Source: Dama dama
Taxonomy: Eukaryota; Chordata; Mammalia; Artiodactyla; Cervidae
NCBI RefSeq assembly: GCF_033118175.1
Contig: NC_083698.1
Coordinates: 45,673,501-45,737,500, forward strand
Direction: 5' to 3'
Length of the DNA: 64,000 nucleotides
In this document: positions 24,233 to 35,240 of the stretch, piece after piece
Numbering within the stretch: position 1 is the first letter of the stretch
Layout: each line of letters opens with the position of its first letter
Translations under genes and position numbers: made by a program
Notes under the pieces: model-generated
Database searches by the model: none
What the model saw: only the letters and a program-made list of their open reading frames with translations
Told to the model about the DNA's origin: nothing

Positions 24233-24662
24233 ATGGCAACTATAGTTAACAATACTGTATTATATACTTGAAAGTTCCTGAAGAGTAGATCTTAAATGTT
24301 CTCATCACAAAGAAAAAAAAAGTCAGGGAGTAGGGCAAGGCAGGTAATTGGATGGAGGTAGCCATAAGGCACAAACTTCCAGTTATAAGATAAATGAATC
24401 CTGGGGATATGATATACAGCAAGATGACTAAAGTTAACACTGCTGTATGGTTTATAAGAAAGTTGCTCTTAAAAAACTTACCTTCAAGCTTCTGAACACA
24501 AGGAAAAATCTTTTTTTTTTTTTGGTAACTGTATGAGAAGATATGTATTAACTAAATTTGTTATAGTAACCACTTCACAATACATGTATGTCAAGTCATC
24601 ATGCTGTAACTTTAAACTTATGTAATGTTATATATCAATTATACCTTAATAAAGCTGGAAAA
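24233..24662 (+). mobile_element. L1 3' UTR, old
   Basis: 'aactatagttaacaatactg', 'gatgactaaagttaacact' and the end 'tatatcaattataccttaat' are typical of old L1 3' UTRs. The 'ta(a/t)agttaaca' motif occurs twice about 190 bp apart, suggesting internal duplication of the UTR. Confidence 0.7.
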
Positions 24663-26559
24663 ATCCCTATTTATTGTAAGGATTCAAAAATAGTACTAAT
24701 AATTCAGCTGATGCTTAAATAGTGGTCTATGTGAGATGTTCTGGAATATAGTTTTTGACCAAATTATTTTTCTCATTTTATCCAACATTTCGATATAAAC
24801 TAAGTTGACATGGTTCTCAGGATAGCTGGCACCTTTTGTTCATTGCTCAACCATGACCTTGAACTTCCTCCATCTCCATTGTCTATAGAACCAAAGAGCA
24901 ACATGAATACCATGTAGCCTAAGAGCTTCACATTGCCCCAGGAACCATGGAAACCAAAGAAGCCCATGCTACTCTTGTGTAGCTTGCTCAGAGCTCCTTT
25001 CAAGTTCTTCTGCCTTGACTCCTGTTGAGCCTACTCCCTAAGCCACCCAGTTTATTCTACCTTGATTCTCTAGAAAATAGGTTACTTTAACTTATGACCC
25101 AGCTATTGCTAGAAATTCCAAGTGCTTTAGAGACATTTTCCATTCAACAGGCAACACCTCTAATAGACCCTGGGGAAACACAGTTCCATTATTGCAACAG
25201 GGAAAATTAAGTACACACAGTCGAAAGTATTTGCACATATCAAGCTGTTAAAGCTTCTAAGACAAGGAATCAAAGCTAAATAATGCACTAAAATGTGATT
25301 GCTTTGTTTCCTTAGAACCCAAGATTTTGTGCATGGGCCTTCACTGTGAAAGTATAAATGAGGCAATGCTCAACAAAATGAGCTTATCAAAAGTGAGGAT
25401 AAATACTCCTTAGTAAATGGAAACAGCTTCCTTTCTGATAGAATTCAACAAGCATGAGGTTGTTGCAATTAGAATCAGTTATCTTTTCCAAATTTAGGTG
25501 ACCTTTTTTAAATGGAGCAATTGAAGTCTAATTAAACACAAGGAAGCTACAGTTTCACTTAAGAATCAATTTCTAAATCCAAAAATTGTTTCAGCAGCAA
25601 AGGTCTGCCCACATTTAGTTGAAAAATACTTAATAGAGAATTTTTTTTAAATGTTGAACATGCACATTGAAGTATTTGATATGTTCTCATAAAAAATATA
25701 TGCAGGGATTTTATTAGCCACTTTTAGATGTCAGAGAAGTATAAAAGACTTGAAGAATGAAGTCATTGGTAAAGAATGCTGCAATCAATGTTGTGTGGCA
25801 GAAGGAGTTACCTGGTTAGATAGGAAAATAAAAATGTTCATTACTAGACTGTACCTTTCATTTGTGACAGAGGGAAGGGGTGGGGGATCAACCACAGGCT
25901 TTTTATCCAAGATCCACTTAACTCCAGGAATTCCACAGAGAGGATTAGCATAACGAGAAGAACTGAGAAGGATCCAGCATGTTCTTTCCTCTGACCTGAT
26001 AGAAGCAAGTGAAAGAGTTTCCTCAGGCCTTGTGTGTCTCTATTCACTACTATTCCTCACACTAAGGATGGGGTAGGCACTTAGAAACAACAGTTCTTAC
26101 ACTCAGATGGGACTTAAAGTGTTTTCAAAACATTATCATATCCTCTCTTCTTTTGTCCTCACCCAGCCCATTATCTCCTTTTACCAAATGCTCTCTGAAA
26201 TCCAGGCTGCAACCCTACTTCAGCACCATGTTGAGAGACAACCCAGAACTGCAGGCAGATAGGAGAAAAATATCTGTGCCCACCCCTCACCCCTGGCCCC
26301 TAAAAGGCGGAGAGCAGAACTACAACCTTTGGATCATCATTGTGAGGTTCTTACAAGGGTGGACAATCTACTGGACCTCTGGTTGGGGATTAAGGACAGA
26401 AGTTTCTGTGCTCTCCTGCCCACTCCATCCCAACTTTGTAGGCTGAGACACTGTGTCAGATTAAGTGGAATGTATACTGTTGTGAAATAGGCCGTATGAG
26501 GTGTCCCAACATTCCAGCTTCACAGAATGGGTACAGTCAAGCCCACGGCAGAGTATGTC
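24663..26559. other. Long single-copy-looking DNA
   Basis: About 1.9 kb with no recognised gene, repeat or RNA. Small open frames up to 97 residues (for example 26,153-26,446) have no recognisable domain. Confidence 0.45.
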
Positions 26560-26650
26560 TAGAGAAATGGACAGAGGAGCCTAGCAGACTACAGTCCATT
26601 GGGTCACAAAAGAGTCAGACATGACTTAGTGACTAAATAACAACAAGAGT
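26560..26650 (+). repeat. Bov-tA SINE, 3' fragment
   Basis: 'acagaggagcctagcagact' and 'gggtcacaaaagagtcagac' match the 3' half of Bov-tA; the 5' part is missing. Confidence 0.8.
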
Positions 26651-26989
26651 CAGTGCAGCTCAGACTGGATCGGTTGTAGCACGCAGAACCCGTTATAAGA
26701 TCCACCGTGAAAAACTGGACATTCTTACTCCAAAATGTCCATAGAGGTTAGTTTCACCTCTGTCCTAAATTAGGTCAAAACAAAGCACATTCAACGTTTT
26801 CCAAAAAATAAAGCATAAGTGCATTTTATAGATCAAAGAATATCAAGATAACAACTGGTAGTGGGTTTCAGAGAGATATACTTCATTTTGAAATTGAATC
26901 AAAATTCACATCTTACCCTCCTGAAAAGAGATTTGCTGTTTTAACCAAAGCTTTATAAGAAAGTTTAAAATTTTCTTTAGAAAATTCCT
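26651..26989. other. Intergenic DNA, nothing identified
   Basis: No recognised features. Confidence 0.4.
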
Positions 26990-27406
26990 AGGTTTGGTTA
27001 CAGTAGTAAAGGGTGATGACTATTGGAATGACCAGCTTGCTTTGGCTCCTGTATTACTTTTCGATGCCAAAAACTTGGCCTCTGCACACCAGTGCCAAAT
27101 CGAATCCCAGAAACCAAGTTCTGGGTGAAGTAGAATTGCTTTATTGCTTTGCCAGGCAAAGGGAGACACAGCAGGCTCTTGCCCTCAAAACTCTTGTGTC
27201 CCAACTCAGAATTTGGTGAGGAGCTTTATAGCAATGGTTCAACGTGGAGTTACTGACGAGATTAGGGTGTGTGCAGGGCCTGCGACTCCTTTAATTTGGT
27301 CTCAGGTAATCTCTTGATGCTTCTCTGGTTCCTTTAATCTGAACTCAGGTGGTCTTCTCTGGAATGAAGAATGCTGACATCTTCCATTTGTTGGGGATTT
27401 TATTTC
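26990..27406 (-). mobile_element. ERV LTR, antisense, first part
   Basis: On the minus strand a 'gcaataaagcaattctact' polyadenylation region is present (TTTATT at 27,140-27,145 on the + strand), followed by a 'gcctggcaaagc' complement. The + strand 'gctttgccaggcaaaggg', 'acacagcaggctcttgccc' and 'gctttatagcaatggttcaa' are typical of a ruminant retroviral LTR family I remember but cannot name with certainty. Interrupted at 27,407 by BovB and other elements; probably resumes at 28,418. Confidence 0.65.
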
Positions 27407-27515
27407 TGTTGTTCAGTTGCTAAGTTGTGTCTGACTGTTTGTGATCCCACAGACTGCAGTACACCAGGTTTCCCTGTCCTTCACTATCTCCCAGAGTTTG
27501 CTCCAATATTCAGTT
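27407..27515 (-). mobile_element. BovB LINE 3' end, first piece
   Basis: 'gttcagttgctaagttgtgtctg' style start and 'ccctgtccttcactatctccc' match the antisense BovB 3' end. It stops at a small L1 fragment (27,521). Confidence 0.8.
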
Positions 27516-27520
27516 ACTTA

Positions 27521-27707
27521 TTCTTTTTTTTAATTGAAGTGTAGTCTATTTACAATTTTGTGTTAATTTCTGCTGTACAGCAAAGTGATTCAGTTATGCA
27601 TATATAGATAATATATATCTTATTTAATATTCTTTAATATTTCTTTAATATTCTTTTCCATTATGGTTTGTCATAGGATATTGAATATAGTTCTCTGTGC
27701 TCTACAG
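27521..27707 (-). mobile_element. L1 3' UTR fragment
   Basis: 'attgaagtgtagtctattta', 'gctgtacagcaaagtgattc' and 'aggatattgaatatagttct' are antisense L1 3' UTR. Related to 39,651-39,830. Confidence 0.8.
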
Positions 27708-27712
27708 TTGCT

Positions 27713-28035
27713 ACTGTTGTTGTTCAGTCACTAAGTCATGTCCAACTGTTTGTGACCCCATTTCTCTCGGAGTTTGCTCAAATTCATGTCCATTGAGTCA
27801 GTGATGCTATCTAACCGTTTCATCCTCTGCCGTCCCCCTTCTCCTTTTGCCTTCAATGAATCTTTTTCAATGAATCAGCTCTTTATAGGTGGCCAAAGTA
27901 TTGCAGCTTCAGCTAGCAATAGTCCTTCCAGTGAATATTCAGGTTTGATTTCCTTTAGGATTGACTGGTTTGATCTCCTTGCACCAAGGGACTCTCAAGA
28001 GTCTTCTCCAGCACCACAATTCAAAAGCATTAATT
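27713..28035 (-). mobile_element. BovB LINE 3' end, second piece (left of CHR)
   Basis: 'tgtccattgagtcagtgatg', 'ggccaaagtattgcagcttc' and 'ggactctcaagagtcttctc' are antisense BovB 3' sequence. Compared with other copies it lacks about 35 bp near the start (after 'gtgacccca'). It is split by the CHR SINE and continues at 28,354. Confidence 0.88.
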
Positions 28036-28341
28036 AAAAAAAAAATTATTTATTATTTTTTTATATTTGGCTATGCTGAGTCCTTGTTGCTTTGCCTGGA
28101 CTTTCTCTAATTGCAGTGATCAGGGGCTACTCTTCATTGCAGTGCTTGGGCTTCTAACTGTGGTGGCTTCTCTTGCTGCAAAGCACTTGGGCTTCATTAG
28201 TTGCAGCACACACACTCAGTAGTTATGGCTCACAGGCGTAGTTGTCCCATGGCATGTGGAATCTTCCCAGACCAGGGACCGAACCCATGTTCCCTGTGTT
28301 GGGAGGCAGATTCTTATCCACTGTGCCACAGGGAAGTGCCC
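28036..28341 (-). repeat. CHR-type SINE in BovB, 12-bp target-site duplication
   Basis: Antisense CHR pattern: an A/T tail at the left, then 'ggggctactcttcattgcag', 'catgtggaatcttcccagac' and 'ccacagggaagtgcc' at the head end. A perfect direct repeat 'aaagcattaatt' flanks it at 28,024-28,035 and 28,342-28,353. Removing the SINE and one repeat restores continuous BovB. Confidence 0.9.
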
Positions 28342-28353
28342 AAAGCATTAATT

Positions 28354-28416
28354 CTTTAGCACTCAGCTTTCTTTATGATCCAACTCTCAACATCCATACA
28401 TGACTACTGGAAAAAA
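28354..28416 (-). mobile_element. BovB LINE, second piece (right of CHR)
   Basis: 'ctttagcactcagctttctt' and 'catgactactggaaaaa' continue the BovB interrupted by the CHR SINE. Confidence 0.88.
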
Positions 28417-28417
28417 G

Positions 28418-28720
28418 AGCTCAAAGATATTATTATGTGTATCCCTTTAGGTGGAATCAGAACTCTCCCACAAGGCTGCACTCTTGTTTTTTGGCTGTTC
28501 CTCCCTTGTCTCTGCATCTCCTCCTTTCCTTGGTGAGCAACTGTTTGAATTTGCCCTTTGGAACTCAAGGAAGGTCATGGAGGCTGGAGTCTGTTCCCTA
28601 CAAACAAAAACGGGAGACACTTAAAGGCTTCCATGCCCAGGAGCCAACAGGGTTCTGCTTGGTTTCAATGCATCACGTCTCCCAAATGCCCCATAGGAAA
28701 TGATTTCCTGATTTATGTAT
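28418..28720 (-). mobile_element. Probable ERV LTR, second part
   Basis: 'gagctcaaagatattattat', 'aaggctgcactcttg', 'ggtcatggaggctggagtct' and 'gcttccatgcccaggagcc' resemble the upstream part of the same LTR type seen at 26,990-27,406, in the same orientation. The two parts would be one LTR split by the BovB cluster. The + open frames here (28,437-28,703) are chance. Confidence 0.5.
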
Positions 28721-29118
28721 GGGTCAAGATCTCTATATGTCACTGCAGAATTTTTCATTTTATAATTTCAGAACATTTTGAAATACTGTTATTACCACCA
28801 TATTTTTACAAAAAGGAAACTCAAGCATGAAAAGACTGTCCAGTTAGAGTCAGTTTAGAGCTGCGGTTGTTAGTATGGGCAGAAGATCCCTGCAAGTCCC
28901 CACGACCCTTCGGAAGATCTGCCAGGTCCTTCCTTTTCCAACCACATGTCTGTGTGAAGCAGGGTTTTCTTCAGATACTTCAACCAACACTATATATGGC
29001 TATGGTTCAGTGTAGAATTAGAGAATCCAGTTGCTTTTGTTAGCCTAGACATTATAGAAATTTGTAAAATATAAAACAATGCTCTTCTTCTCACTGAATT
29101 TTTTTCACTCTTCGAAAT
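28721..29118. other. Intergenic DNA, nothing identified
   Basis: No recognised gene or repeat. Confidence 0.4.
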
Positions 29119-29324
29119 GCAGTTGTTGTTTAGTCACTAAGTCATGTCTGATTCTTTGCAACCCCATGGACTGTAACCCACCAGACTCCTCCATTCATGG
29201 GATTTCCCAGTCAAGAATAATGGAGTGGGTTGCCATTTCCTACTCCAGGGGGTCTTCCTGACCCAGGGATCAAATCTGTCTCCTGCATTTTAGCAGGTTC
29301 TTTACCACTCGCCACCAGGGACTT
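29119..29324 (-). repeat. Bov-tA SINE, antisense
   Basis: 'ccccatggactgtaacccac', 'atggagtgggttgccatttc' and 'ctttaccactcgccaccagg' mark the element. No clear target-site duplication. Confidence 0.9.
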
Positions 29325-29529
29325 ATTTGCTAAATAATAAAGATACAGTTATAAAAAACTGTACAGTTATATGTCATCAAATATGTTATTTATGTTAATA
29401 CATAATAGGCATTACATATTATTGTTACTCTAAAATGAAACAGTATTTTAAAATTTCAGTTTTAATTTCTAATGTGGTAAATAGCAATAGGTATAGCTCA
29501 CATAAACAAAAGCTCTTGGTAGTCCTCAA

Positions 29530-29782
29530 TAAGTTTTTTTTAATAGTTGTTTTTTTGTTTGTTTGTTTGTTTTTAATGTGGACCTCTTTTAAATTCTTTA
29601 TTGAATTTGCTACAATACTGCTTCTGTTTCATGTTTTGGTTTTCTGGCCGCAAGGCATGTGGGATCTTAGCTCCCCAACCAGAGATCAAACACACACCTC
29701 CTATATTGAAAGGTGAAATCTTTTTTTTTTTTTTCTTTTGAAAGGTGAAATCTTAACCATTGGACCACCAGGGAAGTCCCAT
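29530..29782 (-). repeat. CHR-type SINE with an internal 17-bp duplication
   Basis: Left T-rich tail, then 'ggccgcaaggcatgtgggat', 'cttagctccccaaccagag' and terminal 'ggaccaccagggaagtccc' match the antisense CHR SINE. Inside it a 17-bp repeat (29,706-29,722 and 29,738-29,754) flanks a T12CTT run. Confidence 0.88.
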
Positions 29783-30603
29783 GATGCTAAAACATTTAAG
29801 ATCTGCTGGATGAGGGACTAAAATTCCATTAAAAGAGAAAATCAAATCCCATTATCAAAAGAGAATAAGAAGGATGGATTTGAAATTTAAATGAAAAGCT
29901 CAATGTTGTAATTAAAGGAAGAAAAAATTCAGAAAGAAGACATTTTCAGTAAGATTAAGAGGAAAAAAATGTTTTAGGCAAAAGATCCACATGCAAGGAC
30001 CAAAGAACATGGAAAAACAAAATTTAGGCATTGACCCTCTCCTTTTGAGACTTACATGGAAATTTGCTTTTAAAGAGGAATTTGGGTTTATTTGTGCTAG
30101 TAGGCTGATAGCAAAATTGAAGGAAGAAAGGGAGTGTTGATAGTAATGGAAACATTGCAGATGGATCAAGATATTTTTAAGTCTAAGATTTGTTACCTAA
30201 GTTAATATAAGATCTCAAGTTGACACATGAATTGATTTTATTTAAATGACAAGTAAGGGTACTTCTTAACTGTTTAACAATTGTAAATTAGTTAAATAAA
30301 TGAATACATCCTTACAATGGCATATTCTGTCAATTATGATCTGGAAAAATATTTAATGACTTAGAAAAATGTTCACAAATCAAAAAGCAGGTTACAAAAC
30401 AGTATTTGGAAAAATATAAGTATAGGAAAAAGATAGGAAGGCTGTAAACCAAAAATGTTGATTATGGGTATTTATTATTACATTTTCTGTCTTTTACTGT
30501 GTATTTTAATTTTTCCAAAATGATGATAATAATAATAGCACGAAATTTTTGTTCTGGTAGAACTGCCTAATATTCTTGTTTTCTTCAAGCCAGTCCCAAT
30601 TTG
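29783..30603. other. Intergenic DNA, nothing identified
   Basis: AT-rich sequence; small ATG/ATA-rich run at about 30,520-30,540. No gene or repeat recognised. Confidence 0.45.
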
Positions 30604-30700
30604 AAGCTGTCGCTTCAGTATTCTTGCCAAGGACAGAGGAGCCTAGTGGGTTACAGTCTATGGGGTCGCAAAAGAGTGGGACAGGACTGAGCTACTGACC
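30604..30700 (+). repeat. Bov-tA SINE, 3' fragment
   Basis: 'cagtattcttgccaaggaca', 'gaggagcctagtgggttaca' and 'gggacaggactgagctact' match the 3' half of Bov-tA. Confidence 0.8.
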
Positions 30701-30999
30701 TTGGCAAATGGCACTACCCAGACAAGCCACACCCATTAACACCTCCCTCCTTTTAACAAACAGCCCCAGGAAGTCAGTCTCTTCCTTCCCCTTACAGGGC
30801 CAGGGAGCACTCTGCACTGGTTTTGGATTCAGCAGCTTCAGCAAGTGCTAATTGATTATATTCTGAAAATTTAGAATTAAGTAGTTTGGAGCAGAATAAT
30901 GAACTCTCCTTGAAATAATGAATGCAAGTTAATGTGAAGTATATCCCCAGGATTTCCTGTAAGAATCTTTTATTATAGTGACAGGAGTTTTTACAAGTA

Positions 31000-31240
31000 C
31001 TTATCATAAATAATTTATTGCCTCCGGTGGCATGCTAGATACTCTACGTGACTGTTACTATGGGAACATCAATGTCCACAGTTTATTTCTGTTCCCAGAA
31101 GTGGAAATAAAAGTTGGCATTATCTTAACGTTACAGATGTGAAGATTTAGGCATTCAAAAGCTAAGTAGCTGGCTAAAATCCAACAACAAATTGAGGAAG
31201 AGCAGAAACTAGCTTGCTGACACCCAAGTAGGGACACTGG
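31000..31240 (-). repeat. Possible MIR SINE
   Basis: 'gttacagatgtgaagattta', 'aagctaagtagctggctaaa' and 'agcagaaactagcttgctga' weakly follow the antisense MIR pattern. Confidence 0.5.
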
Positions 31241-31327
31241 CCTTGGAGCTGGGAGCATCCTCAAATCATGTGCACTGTGAGTTTGGCTTGGCACAGACTC
31301 TTCAATACTAGGGTGATACCAGGACAG

Positions 31328-31527
31328 CTATGGCTCAGTCGTGTCTGACTCTGTGACCCCATGGACTGTAGCCCGCCAGGCTCCTCTGTCCATGGTATTC
31401 TCCAGGCAAGAATACTGGAGTGGGTTGCCATTTCCTTCTCCAGGGGCTCTTCCTGATCCAGGGATTGAACCCGGGTCTCCTGCATTGCAGGCAGATTCTT
31501 TACCGTCTGTGCCACCAGGGAAGTGGT
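31328..31527 (-). repeat. Bov-tA SINE, antisense, well preserved
   Basis: 'tggctcagtcgtgtctgact', 'atactggagtgggttgccat' and 'tgtgccaccagggaagtg' are close to the consensus as I remember it. It is one of the least diverged SINEs here. Confidence 0.95.
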
Positions 31528-32225
31528 ATTAATAACTAGAAGCAGTTTACAAGAGGAAGAAGAGAGTGCAACTCCTTAAGGGTGAAGCTAGCAAACCAAG
31601 GCACTGAAAAGGTGAACGCCAGTCAGTGACCCTTGCTTTGCCCAAGGAGAAGCCAGGGCAAGCAGGAAGGGAAAGGAATGTACATGTGCAAGCAAGTGGG
31701 AGTGCTGAGAAACAGACAAGTAAAAGGAGGGCTGTTTCATTATAAATAAATGTGGCACAGGGAAGAAATGCAGTTATTTAGGTGGAAAGGCTAAGAGATT
31801 TTTAAGTAGCAATTGTCAAAGGACAGTAGTAACAGCAGAGTAATTTCTGTCTTCCCTAGCATCAACAGGCATGGTAGCCCTTCTTTAGGTTATCTTCTAA
31901 TCTTCTGGTTTTGGTACAAGAAAAAAATATAGAAAAAACCCAGGGAAGCTACATAGAGAAGGGCCACATTTTATGTGGTGGTTAGTCTAGGGAAAAAATG
32001 TTACAAGTCAACGGACTTACGAAAAAGAATTATTTAATTACAAAATTGATATAAAAAGCCTATTCCTCCCACTAGCCGTTACTTTTGTATTCTTTAATAC
32101 TTTTTAACAATCATAGTATATAATATTTAATAATGCTTTATATAAATTATTACTTAGAAGACTGATATTTAACCATGAAACTGTTTACTCTTGTCTTGAT
32201 GGAAGAGTTATAGGTCACTCTAACC
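31528..32225. other. Intergenic DNA, nothing identified
   Basis: No recognised gene or repeat. Confidence 0.45.
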
Positions 32226-32366
32226 CAGGGTCAGCAAATGTTTTCTGTAAAGGGCCAGATGGTAAATATTTTAGGTTTTGCAGGCTACAAAGGCTCTCTT
32301 TAAAAATGTAAACATCATTCTTAACTCAGCTGTACAAAACATAATTTGCTACCCCTGCCCTAAACT
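32226..32366 (+). mobile_element. Non-autonomous hAT-type DNA transposon remnant
   Basis: 'cagggtcagcaaatgttttc', 'tgtaaagggccagatggtaa' and 'attttaggttttgcaggcta' follow a common mammalian MER1-group element. The left end looks like its inverted repeat. Right end uncertain. Confidence 0.65.
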
Positions 32367-32819
32367 ACTGCAGCAAGCATAAGGGCCATAAAAGGCAGGA
32401 GGGCAGAATTGATGGATCATCCATACCCGCCACGATCCTCTGCATAGATTTGGTCCAGCTTGTTCACACTGTGTCTCCAGCCTCTAGGTCAATGCCTTGT
32501 GCACATTAGGCCTAAATTCATAATTGTTGATTCAGTAAATGATGGCTAGGTCCAGAATGCTGGAGAGAAGTTGCAATTTGTGTGAAATCTTCAAACCCTC
32601 CTCCCTTCACCCTCCTTGTTCAAAATTTTAAAATAATTTGGTGTTGATTCTTTCCTACCACAAATCTTAGCATTGAGAATCCACAGTAACAGGCCTTTGC
32701 TCTCTTCTGGCCGACAAGGGCCATAATCAATAATGAGATGACTAAATATTATGATTTATGGCAAATATTGTTCTGCATATCTGAACAGTCTAAACAGAAA
32801 ACAATATTTAGAGGGAGTT
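32367..32819. other. Intergenic DNA, nothing identified
   Basis: No recognised gene or repeat. Confidence 0.4.
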
Positions 32820-32831
32820 AAACATGTAACA

Positions 32832-33230
32832 GAAAGCTGAGCACGGAAAAATTGATGCTTTTGAACTGTGGTGTTGGAGAAGACTCTTGAGAGTCCCTTG
32901 GACTGCAAGGAGATCCAACCAGTCCATCCTAAAGGAGATCAGTCCTGGGTGTTCATTGGAAGGACTGATGCTGACGCTGAAACTCCAGTACTTTGGCCAC
33001 CTCATGCGAAGAGTTGATTCACTGGAAAATACCCTGATGCTGGGAGGGATTGGGGGCAGGAGGAGAAGGGGACGACAGAGGATGAGATGGCTAGATGACA
33101 TCACCGACTTGATGGACATGAGTTTGGGTAAACTCCGGGAGTTGGTGATGGACAGGGAAGCCTGGCATGCTGCGATTCATGGGGTCGCAAAGAGTCAGAC
33201 ACTACTGAGCTACTGAACTGAACTGAACTG
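32832..33230 (+). mobile_element. BovB LINE 3' end, 12-bp target-site duplication
   Basis: A 399-bp 5'-truncated BovB ends in 'gaactgaactgaactg'. A perfect direct repeat 'aaacatgtaaca' lies at 32,820-32,831 and 33,231-33,242, so both ends are exact. The 109-residue open frame inside is antisense-free BovB tail sequence and not a gene. Confidence 0.96.
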
Positions 33231-33339
33231 AAACATGTAACATAGAACTGTTTTCCATGTAGATCATCCTGGGGAAAGGAATATACATATTTCCTAGTAG
33301 GGTAGAAGGAAACTAACAGTTCCTGAGAGAACTTTACAC

Positions 33340-33530
33340 CAGTGTGTTTCAGACATTATTTAATATAGTCCACATATGTCATTATAAAATAGAAAATATT
33401 ACATTTTATGGGTAGAAAACTGAGGCTCTGGGAACTTGAGTGACTTGTTTGAGTTCCAAAAATTCATAAGTGATAAACCAAGATTCAAATCCAAGCCTGT
33501 CTGTTCCCAAACTTCAGGTTCTTTATAGTA
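33340..33530 (-). repeat. MIR SINE, ancient
   Basis: 'gggtagaaaactgaggctct', 'cataagtgataaaccaagat' and 'tcaaatccaagcctgtctg' follow the antisense MIR pattern. Confidence 0.75.
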
Positions 33531-34239
33531 TACCTGGATATGGCAAAGGATGTATTAATATTTCTAGCTCTATCAACAATTTCCCTTGTGACCTTTGAGA
33601 TGATCACTTCACCTCATTCATTAAACACAAATATAAATAGCTTCCCACCTCTCAGGGAGTTGAAAGAATTCATGAATGTTACAAAATACAGCACAAGCAC
33701 TACCTTGCCCTCAATAAATATTTGCTGAATTTGAATTTTGTTGAACATCTGAACTGACTTATAGTCATGAGAAAAGAGAGAAGATTATGTGGAGGAAATG
33801 CCTGATATATCACCCCTGAGAAGGAGAAGAGAAAGAAGTATGAAATGCAATTAAATGATTGTGCAGTTCAGTTGAGGGTATAAACAGTCAAAGTGGGTTG
33901 GAAAGCAGGAGTCAGAGAATAGACAAAGTTGGGTTTCTAGGAGAACTAACATAAACAATACATTAACAATTTTCAAAGGATTTTTGTTTCTGCTCGTTAG
34001 CAACAGAGCCTTTCTTCAGAAAAAAAATTTTAAAGCCCAGTATAGAAAACAAATACAGAGCTATTCTTAGCCCCAGTCTCTGACTTCGATGGTGTCCCCT
34101 AAGAAACTTTTATGGAACCCTCCAGGCTAGCTCAGTGCATGATTTGAAAGTTTCTGCTCATACTTCTGCCTCTTCCCTCAACATGCTATCAACTATACTA
34201 TGTGTATTTAACACAGGGGACTATTCTCTTTCTTGTAAT
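33531..34239. other. Intergenic DNA, possible L2 tail
   Basis: 'cctcaataaatatttgctga' at about 33,709-33,728 resembles the 3' end of the ancient L2 LINE. The rest is unrecognised. Confidence 0.4.
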
Positions 34240-34720
34240 AACAGTATAAATATCTACTCTGTAGAATGTTTTCCTGTTGGTGGTTAACACAGTCAGAAGT
34301 CAGAGGCTGAGGTATCCTTAAGGCACGGTTTGATTCAGGCTCTAAACCATGGGGTCAGGAATATCCATCTCTCCATTTTTCAACATTGCATTCTCTGTGA
34401 CGACTCCATTCTCAAACAAGCTCTCTCTACTTGTGGCAGAGATGACTTCCAGGAGTTTCAGGCTTAGATCATCCTCAGTCCCTACAGTCCCAGGAGAGTG
34501 ACTCTTTCTTAGTAGCACAAGTCTCCTTAAAGTATTTGATTGATTTATCATCAGTGATGTGCTTATTTCAATCCAGTTACTATGATTGGAGTAATTCAGA
34601 AAATGGCTGGTCAGGGCTAGATCAAGGTCTCACCCTTAAGAGCCGGGAGGAAGCCAGTTCTACCAGAACACATGGATCAAGAAGAATGGGTGTGAAAGGT
34701 AACACCAAGCACAGAAAAAC
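34240..34720 (+). repeat. Old dispersed mammalian repeat, second copy
   Basis: Follows the same unnamed family as 677-1,240: 'gtggcagagatgacttccag', 'ttcaggcttagatcatcct', 'agtcccaggagagtgactct' and 'ttactatgattggagtaatt'. Strongly diverged. Confidence 0.4.
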
Positions 34721-35240
34721 GTGTCCACTCTACTGCTCAGAGACATGACTGTGATGAGCCCAGAAAAGGGAGATATGAAGACCACACTGACTGAAGTGAT
34801 GATGTAAGAAAAAGGCTGAAGTAGAATTCAGGAACAAAAAGGAAAGAGAGAAGACAGAAGGAGTGTAGTGTTGGCAGTGTGGACCTGTGCTTCCACAAGG
34901 AGAAGGAAAAGACTTTCAGTCCCTGGAGGGGAGGCAAAGAGATCATGCATGAAGTCATCCAAAGGAATAGTTGTCATCAGGAAAAGATGAAAAGTAGTCA
35001 ACAAGGGCCTGCAAGAGGATTCTGTGTGGGAACTCAGATTGTAAACTCATTGGAGAAGACTTCAAGAGACATTTTTGCAAGGATTCAGATGCCAAGGGTG
35101 AAAGAGCAGAAAGAGCAAGACTTGAGCCTTAGGAGTAAAGCAATTTCTTATTTATTTTGGACACAGTATCTAGAGAGAGAGTTAGAGCTGTTGGCCGGAC
35201 ACAAATATCATTAAGCCAACCAAATATAAAGATTACTTCC
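34721..35240. other. Intergenic DNA, one unsupported open frame
   Basis: Contains a 111-residue + frame (34,879-35,214) with no recognisable family. No repeat recognised. Confidence 0.4.

Noticed and set aside
28437..28830. Overlapping 88- and 90-residue + frames
   Set aside because: They lie in a probable LTR remnant and just beyond it; no domain.
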